Below, piece by piece: positions 5,727-9,399 of a DNA stretch of 9,399 bases. How positions within the stretch are numbered: the first letter of the stretch is position 1; each line of letters begins with the position of its first letter. The position numbers and the translations under genes are program-made. Source of the stretch: UBA1801 sp035353395 (GTDB lineage Bacteria > Acidobacteriota > Holophagae > Holophagales > Holophagaceae); assembly GCA_035353395.1 (NCBI GenBank), contig DAOPZL010000082.1:1-9399 (forward strand), in the 5' to 3' direction. The notes beneath the pieces were generated by a model, which was not told where the DNA came from, ran no database searches, and saw nothing but the letters and a program-made list of their open reading frames with translations.

Positions 5727-6029
5727 GGCTGATCCAGGAACAGGGAACGGTGGGGAAGGCCAGCCTGCGGCGGTCCGTGCCTTCCATGGCCGTCTCGGCT
5801 TCTTCCGGGCCGGGGGGCGTTCCCCCACCTTGCAGTGTAGCAGGCGGGAGGCCCTCGCCCGGGCGCGGGGAGCCGGCGGCCTGCGGGGACGATCCAAGGG
5901 CGAGGATGGAAAAGATGTCTTCCGTGAAGGGCGGAATCGTGCAGAATAGGCCCAACCAATCCTCCACCTCCTTCTTCTGACCGGCGCCGCCATGGCGTCG
6001 CCGGTCACCTCCCTGGCCCTGGACGCATC
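5727..6029. other. divergent intergenic region between exporter and small membrane protein genes
   Basis: No convincing gene here. For the exporter, TGCTACACT on the minus strand (5834-5842) resembles an extended -10 box (TGn plus TACACT) about 110 bp before its start, without a clear -35 box. A short GGGGG-cgtt-CCCCC hairpin lies at 5813-5826, in the would-be leader. A 30-bp palindrome at 5978-6007 is described separately. Confidence 0.4.
5978..6007. repeat. 30-bp near-perfect palindrome
   Basis: TGACCGGCGCCGCC, two bases AT, then GGCGTCGCCGGTCA: the 14-base arms are complementary at 13 of 14 positions. It ends 22 bp before the ATG of the plus-strand membrane protein gene. It could be a large operator for the divergent pair or a hairpin in the 5' leader; it lacks a U-tract on either strand, so it is not an ordinary intrinsic terminator. 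Confidence 0.8.
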
Positions 6030-6332
6030 ATGAACCCAAGCCGCTTCTGCCGTCCTCGTTTCCTCCTCTCGGTCGCCGTCCTGGTGCTGTCCCTCCCGGC
6101 GGTCATGCTCCTGGCGATGACCTACGGCTTCCGGGAATACTGGGCTTACCGTGCCGTCGCCTGGACTGCCTTCTCGGTCTTCACGACCGGATACCTCGTC
6201 GCCTGCGGCCTGGCCCTCCGGGACCTGGGGCACTCCGCGTGGCTGGCCGCCAGCGGCCTGGTCATGGGCCTGATCCCGCTCATCCTCTACGCCGTGCTGC
6301 CGGACAGATCGTCGGTTCCCGGACTGGATTGA
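6030..6332 (+). CDS. small three-helix inner-membrane protein, 100 residues
   Basis: ATG 6030 opens a protein with a basic N terminus (MNPSRFCRPR) and three hydrophobic segments at about 11-33, 40-63 and 70-90, ending in a short polar tail. The segment LRDLGHSAWLAASGLVMGLI followed by a third helix recalls the C-terminal part of DUF805-type small membrane proteins (R-x-x-D-x-G-x-S-x-W followed by a helix). The protein is shorter than most of that family, so this is only a suggestion. The ribosome binding site is weak (GGA about 8 nt upstream), and a strong palindrome lies just upstream, which could occlude or shape the leader. It is divergent from the LysE-type exporter and 97 bp before the Rossmann-MCP gene on the same strand. 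No function can be assigned. Confidence 0.75.
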   Translation: MNPSRFCRPRFLLSVAVLVLSLPAVMLLAMTYGFREYWAYRAVAWTAFSVFTTGYLVACGLALRDLGHSAWLAASGLVMGLIPLILYAVLPDRSSVPGLD

Positions 6333-6429
6333 CCCGCCGGGACGCCCGGTCCGAAGGGCCTCCGATCCTCAGCCGGGGCGGCCGTGGTAATCTTGGGACA
6401 GACTTGGTTAATGGATGAAAAGGCAGGAT

Positions 6430-7089
6430 ATGGCCGTCAAGCAGGAGAAACCGGAAAACGCAGTCGGGATCGTCGGAGGAGGGAACGCCGGCCTGCGGCT
6501 GTTCAACCTCCTGGCGCAAAGTGAACTGGCCCGCCCGGTCTTCGTGGTGGATCCCCGCCAGGACGCGCCCGCGGTGCTGGCCGCCCGGGAACTGGGGGTG
6601 CCCTCCTACGTGGACATCGGCACGGCCGTCCACAACAACAAGGTCGACACGGTGTTCGAACTGGTGGGCCTCCCGGAGGTATCGGCCCAGCTCCAGCGAG
6701 AAGTCGAGGGCACCGGGATCCGGATCGTGGATCATGGCGTGGCCCGCACGATCCTGGCCATCACCGAGGAGGACCAGACCCGCACCCGGAGCCAGGTCTC
6801 GACGGAACTGCACCTGATCGAGAAGGAGATCAACCAGAGCCTGGAAGGCAGCCGGGACGTGGTGGGCGAGATCAACCGGATCATGAACAGCCTCCAGATG
6901 CTGGCCCTCAACGCCAGCATCGAGGCCGCCAAGGTCGGCGTCCACGGCAAGGGGTTCATGGTGGTCGCGGAGCACATGTCCAAGTCCGTGGAGGCGGTCC
7001 GCAAGATGACCCACGAGATCGAGACCATGAACGGGAACATCCAGAAGGTCTCCGAGAAGATCAGCCTGGCGCTGGTACACCTCCAGTAG
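6430..7089 (+). CDS. soluble chemoreceptor-like protein: Rossmann nucleotide-binding domain fused to a shortened MCP signalling hairpin
   Basis: The product is 219 residues from ATG 6430 (AAAAGG 6 nt upstream); an in-frame ATG at 6415 without Shine-Dalgarno would add five. Residues 11-115 look like a Rossmann fold: a first strand followed by GGGNAG (16-21, GxGxxG), a second strand ending in an acidic residue (VFVVD, Asp41) as in NAD-preferring folds, then VDTVFELVG (72-80) and IRIVDHGVA (97-105). I recall a similar domain at the N terminus of some deltaproteobacterial sensor kinases. Residues 120-218 form an MCP-type coiled-coil hairpin whose tip (LALNASIEAAK at 158-168, GKGFMVVAE at 173-181) matches chemoreceptors. 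It spans only about 14 heptads, has no membrane helix or HAMP, and shows changes at the tip (Val171 for Glu, His182 and Ser184 in the EVR segment). Asn161, Glu165 and Lys168 of the interaction face are kept. It may report NAD(H) or another nucleotide-linked ligand to CheA/CheW, or act as a scaffold. Function is inferred. Confidence 0.88.
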   Translation: MAVKQEKPENAVGIVGGGNAGLRLFNLLAQSELARPVFVVDPRQDAPAVLAARELGVPSYVDIGTAVHNNKVDTVFELVGLPEVSAQLQREVEGTGIRIVDHGVARTILAITEEDQTRTRSQVSTELHLIEKEINQSLEGSRDVVGEINRIMNSLQMLALNASIEAAKVGVHGKGFMVVAEHMSKSVEAVRKMTHEIETMNGNIQKVSEKISLALVHLQ

Positions 7090-7107
7090 GGAAGGGTCGG
7101 TCGGCCC

Positions 7108-7707
7108 CTATCCCGCGACCGGTCCTGTCCCTGACGCCCGGAAGACCGTCCCCGCGAAGGCCCTCGCCTGGCCCACCACCGCCCCGCTGGTGAAGTCGCC
7201 GATGCCGTCGACGTCCCTCACGGCCAGCTTTCCCAGATAGCGCAGCCTGGAATGGGCGGCGTAGCGCCGGATCCCCTCCTCGAGAACCCCGGCCCCGTGC
7301 TCGATGTCGTAGCCGCAGGTGGTGACCAGCGCGAGCGCCTTCCCTTCCCAGAGGCAGGGGCCCTGGGTTTCGCCGTAGTACTTGTTCATGCCGTAGACGA
7401 GCCGGTCCATGACGGCCTTCAGGGCCGGCGTGCAGTACCAGGAATACACCGGCGTGGCGAAGACGAGGCCGTCGCAGGAGAGCACGGACGCGAAGATGTC
7501 CCCCATGTCGTCGGCCTTCGGGCACCCGGGCTCGTCGAAGCGGTCCTGGCACTGCCAGCAGGCGGTGCACGGCTCGATCCTCATCCGTGCCACGGGAAGG
7601 CACTCGACCTCGGCCCCGAGCCGTTCCAGCTCGTCCACGAAGGGGCGGAGCAGCGTGGCGGTGTTGCCCGCCGCGCGGTAGCTGCCCATCAGGATGGTGA
7701 TCTTCAT
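7108..7707 (-). CDS. flavodoxin-fold NAD(P)H-dependent FMN reductase with four-cysteine cluster
   Basis: This 199-residue protein has the flavodoxin-like pattern of the FMN-reductase/iron-sulfur flavoprotein group. Strand 1 MKITILMGSYRAAGNTATLL (1-20) holds the phosphate-binding loop of FMN (GSYRAAGNT). The segment LVFATPVYSWYCTPALKAVM (81-100) is the conserved flavin-contacting region. A cysteine cluster Cys47-x2-Cys50-x2-Cys53-x8-Cys62 sits where iron-sulfur flavoproteins carry their 4Fe-4S ligands. The last spacing is a little longer than the classic form, and many family members with these cysteines lack a proven cluster, so Fe-S binding is open. The family reduces flavins, quinones, nitro compounds or metals at the expense of NAD(P)H. 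GGGAG lies 8 nt before ATG 7707. It begins 55 bp after the MCP2 stop on the same strand, so the two are probably co-transcribed. It converges with the Rossmann-MCP gene, leaving an 18-bp gap and no visible terminator. Confidence 0.93.
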   Translation of the reverse strand: MKITILMGSYRAAGNTATLLRPFVDELERLGAEVECLPVARMRIEPCTACWQCQDRFDEPGCPKADDMGDIFASVLSCDGLVFATPVYSWYCTPALKAVMDRLVYGMNKYYGETQGPCLWEGKALALVTTCGYDIEHGAGVLEEGIRRYAAHSRLRYLGKLAVRDVDGIGDFTSGAVVGQARAFAGTVFRASGTGPVAG

Positions 7708-7762
7708 GCCTCATGCTCCCACGCATCGGCAGGCGGAAGGAACGCTGCGGCCAGGATCCGGC

Positions 7763-9307
7763 CTATACCTTGTACCTGCCGACGTCGACGCGCAGGCTGT
7801 CGGCGATCCGCGCCAGCTCTTCGGCGGTCCTGGCCACCTCCTGGCTGGTCATGGCCAGCCCCGAACTGGCGGAAGCCGTGCGGGCGTTCTCCTCGGCCAC
7901 CTGGGTGACGACCCTGGTCACGTCCTCGGCGGTCCGGGCCTGTTCGGTGCTGGCCTGCGCGATCTGGAGCACCTGTTCCGCGGTTTTCTGCGCCTGCGTG
8001 CGGATTCCCTCCAGCTGGGCCACCACCGCATCGACGCTGCGCTCGCCTCCCTCCACGGACGACAGGGAGCGGGTGATCAGGAGCTCGATTTCCCGGGCGG
8101 AGGCCTGGGACCGCTCCGCCAGCTTGCGGACCTCCTCGGCCACCACGGCGAAGCCCTTGCCCTGCTCGCCCGCCTTGGCCGCCTCGATGGCCGCGTTGAG
8201 GGAGAGGAGGTTGGTCTGGTTGGCGATCTCCTGGATCACCTGGATGGCGCCGACCATCTGGTTGGTGCTGGCCTTGACCGCGGCCATGGTCCGGGCCGTC
8301 TCTGCGCCGACTTCGGTGCCGATCCGCGCCGCTTCGGCGGTCTCCTGGGAGACCTGCCTGGACGTGGTCGCATGGCTCGAAACGGAGGCGATGGAGGCGG
8401 CCATCTCCGTGATCGCGCCGGCCAGCTGGTCCGTGCGTTCCTGCTGCGCCCTGGTGCCCTCGGCCAGTTCGTTCGTGGTGGAGGAGAGATGCTCGGACGC
8501 CGCCGAGAGCTGGGTGCTTCCGCTGGCCACCTGCTCGGACTGGGCTCCGAAGCCCTGGAAGGCGCTCCGCAACTGCTCGTTGTAGGCGTTGAAGGCCTTG
8601 GCAAGGGCGCCCATCTCGTCCCGGCTGCCGTCCTCGAGCACGAGGGTCAGGTCCGATCGCTTCATGCCTGCCACCATGCTGCCCAGGGGGCTGGCCATCC
8701 TGCGCGCCAGGAAGAACATCGCCGCGGAGGCCCCGGCCACCGCCGCCAGGGATACGCCGCTGACGATCCAGATCAAGGTGTAGAACGAACGGAAGTAGTC
8801 GCTCTTCTTGACCCCGACGTAGAGCGCGCCGATGACGTTCCCCGTCTCGGCCAGGATGGGGTCGTAGGCGGTGTAGTAGGGAACCCCAAGGATCTTCGTT
8901 TCTCCCCGGAATTTCTGCTTCTGGCCGAAGACGACGTCCCGGGCGGGTCCCACCAGATTGGTACCGACCGCCCGCTGTCCGCCGTCGGTGAGCACGTTGG
9001 TGGAGACGCGGGTCTCGCCCATGAAGATCGTGGCCGTCCCCCCGATCAGTTCCTTGAACTTGTCCGGGACTTCGTAGTTCCCGCTGATGGCGTAGTCGTC
9101 GATGTAGAGCTTGCCCTGGGAGACCTTGAACACCTTGCCGTGCTGATGCAGCAGCTCCCACAAGGCCTGAATGCGGCTTTCCTGCATCGGGATCGCCTGG
9201 GCCGCGAGGGAATGGTGCATCACGGCCAGGGATATGGCCGCCACGAGCAGCGTGGAAACCCCGATCAACGTTCCCCCGATGACGGAAAACTTGGTTCCTA
9301 CGTTCAT
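7763..9307 (-). CDS. transmembrane methyl-accepting chemotaxis protein (MCP2) with Cache sensor and HAMP
   Basis: This 514-residue receptor starts at ATG 9307 with AAGGAGGG 7 nt upstream. Domains in order: TM1 about 8-30; a periplasmic Cache-type sensor about 35-172; TM2 about 176-200; HAMP about 201-252; and a coiled-coil signalling domain about 260-505. In the sensor, ATIFMGETRVSTNV (92-105), GTNLVGP (115-121) and the closing GVPYYTAYDPI...GNVIGALYVGVKK are typical of single Cache (Cache_3/Cache_2-like) domains, which bind small organic acids or amino acids. The signalling tip at 356-399 is canonical and nearly identical to that of MCP1 (one Gln/His difference between Ile361 and Ser400). 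The C terminus RYKV has no CheR-tethering pentapeptide. Its ligand is unknown. A flavin reductase follows 55 bp downstream as a likely operon partner, so redox-active ligands such as quinones are one possibility, but this is inference. Confidence 0.97.
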   Translation of the reverse strand: MNVGTKFSVIGGTLIGVSTLLVAAISLAVMHHSLAAQAIPMQESRIQALWELLHQHGKVFKVSQGKLYIDDYAISGNYEVPDKFKELIGGTATIFMGETRVSTNVLTDGGQRAVGTNLVGPARDVVFGQKQKFRGETKILGVPYYTAYDPILAETGNVIGALYVGVKKSDYFRSFYTLIWIVSGVSLAAVAGASAAMFFLARRMASPLGSMVAGMKRSDLTLVLEDGSRDEMGALAKAFNAYNEQLRSAFQGFGAQSEQVASGSTQLSAASEHLSSTTNELAEGTRAQQERTDQLAGAITEMAASIASVSSHATTSRQVSQETAEAARIGTEVGAETARTMAAVKASTNQMVGAIQVIQEIANQTNLLSLNAAIEAAKAGEQGKGFAVVAEEVRKLAERSQASAREIELLITRSLSSVEGGERSVDAVVAQLEGIRTQAQKTAEQVLQIAQASTEQARTAEDVTRVVTQVAEENARTASASSGLAMTSQEVARTAEELARIADSLRVDVGRYKV

Positions 9308-9399
9308 CGATCAACCCTCCTTGACGCCAGAACAAGGATCGAAATGGACATGAAGATGCCTGAGAGCATGCCAGGAAATTCGGAATGAAGGCATATTTG
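9308..9399 (-). promoter_or_regulatory. leader/promoter region of MCP2 (partial)
   Basis: This stretch contains the strong Shine-Dalgarno AAGGAGG (9315-9321) and some A/T-rich sequence near 9370-9399. No confident -35/-10, sigma28 or sigma54 site could be placed, and the promoter may lie beyond the window. Confidence 0.3.

Noticed and set aside
4960..5967. Minus-strand frame starting GTG 5967 after AAGGAG
   Set aside because: The start context looks good and the first 30 residues are plausible, but the frame then overlaps the whole exporter gene in another phase and becomes Pro/Arg-rich.
5727..6233. N-terminal extension of the LysE-type exporter
   Set aside because: The upstream residues are Arg/Pro-rich and not protein-like; the SPGP-containing first helix of the family starts directly after ATG 5726.
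7694..9388. Long plus-strand open frame opposite MCP2 (564 codons)
   Set aside because: Same reason: a GC-rich antisense shadow of MCP2 with low-complexity composition.
9330..9399. Flagellar sigma28 or sigma54 promoter before MCP2
   Set aside because: The partial matches (AAAT...TCCGAA; GG-N10-GG) have wrong spacing or lack the key bases of both consensus sequences.

Overview
The window is G+C-rich, bacterial, and carries three proteins with chemoreceptor signalling domains, so it comes from a motile or at least chemosensory Gram-negative bacterium. The base composition, the MCPs ending in FRV and RYKV, and the mix of short lipoproteins suggest a Holophagae-like acidobacterium (Geothrix/Holophaga relatives). 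That is a guess: no rRNA or other marker gene is present. There are no tRNAs, CRISPR arrays, insertion sequences or phage genes.

Left part (1-1532), all on the minus strand. From right to left there is a short His/Pro-rich predicted lipoprotein, a MarR-family repressor, and an alpha/beta-hydrolase of the HSL-like (family IV) esterase group that runs off the left edge. The MarR gene has a clear promoter with a TTTGA-N2-TCAAA palindrome between the -35 and -10 boxes and almost no leader. The same palindrome recurs just before the hydrolase. MarR probably represses itself and the hydrolase.

Middle part (1703-5087). A membrane chemoreceptor (MCP1, minus) is preceded by a possible 36-residue ORF with its own promoter. 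A plus-strand lipoprotein of unknown function faces a minus-strand 63-residue gene. The gap between these two holds three related GC hairpins, each followed by a short U-tract when read on the minus strand.

Right part (5088-9399). A LysE/RhtB-type exporter (minus) is divergent from a three-helix membrane protein (plus), with a 30-bp near-perfect palindrome between them. Then comes the most unusual gene (plus): a soluble protein joining an N-terminal Rossmann nucleotide-binding domain to a very short MCP signalling hairpin. It converges, with an 18-bp gap, on an apparent operon of a Cache-HAMP chemoreceptor (MCP2) and a flavodoxin-fold NAD(P)H-dependent reductase with four clustered cysteines. 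The nucleotide-binding receptor, the flavin reductase and a conventional receptor side by side suggest a redox- or metabolite-responsive taxis module. That link is inference from position and domain content.
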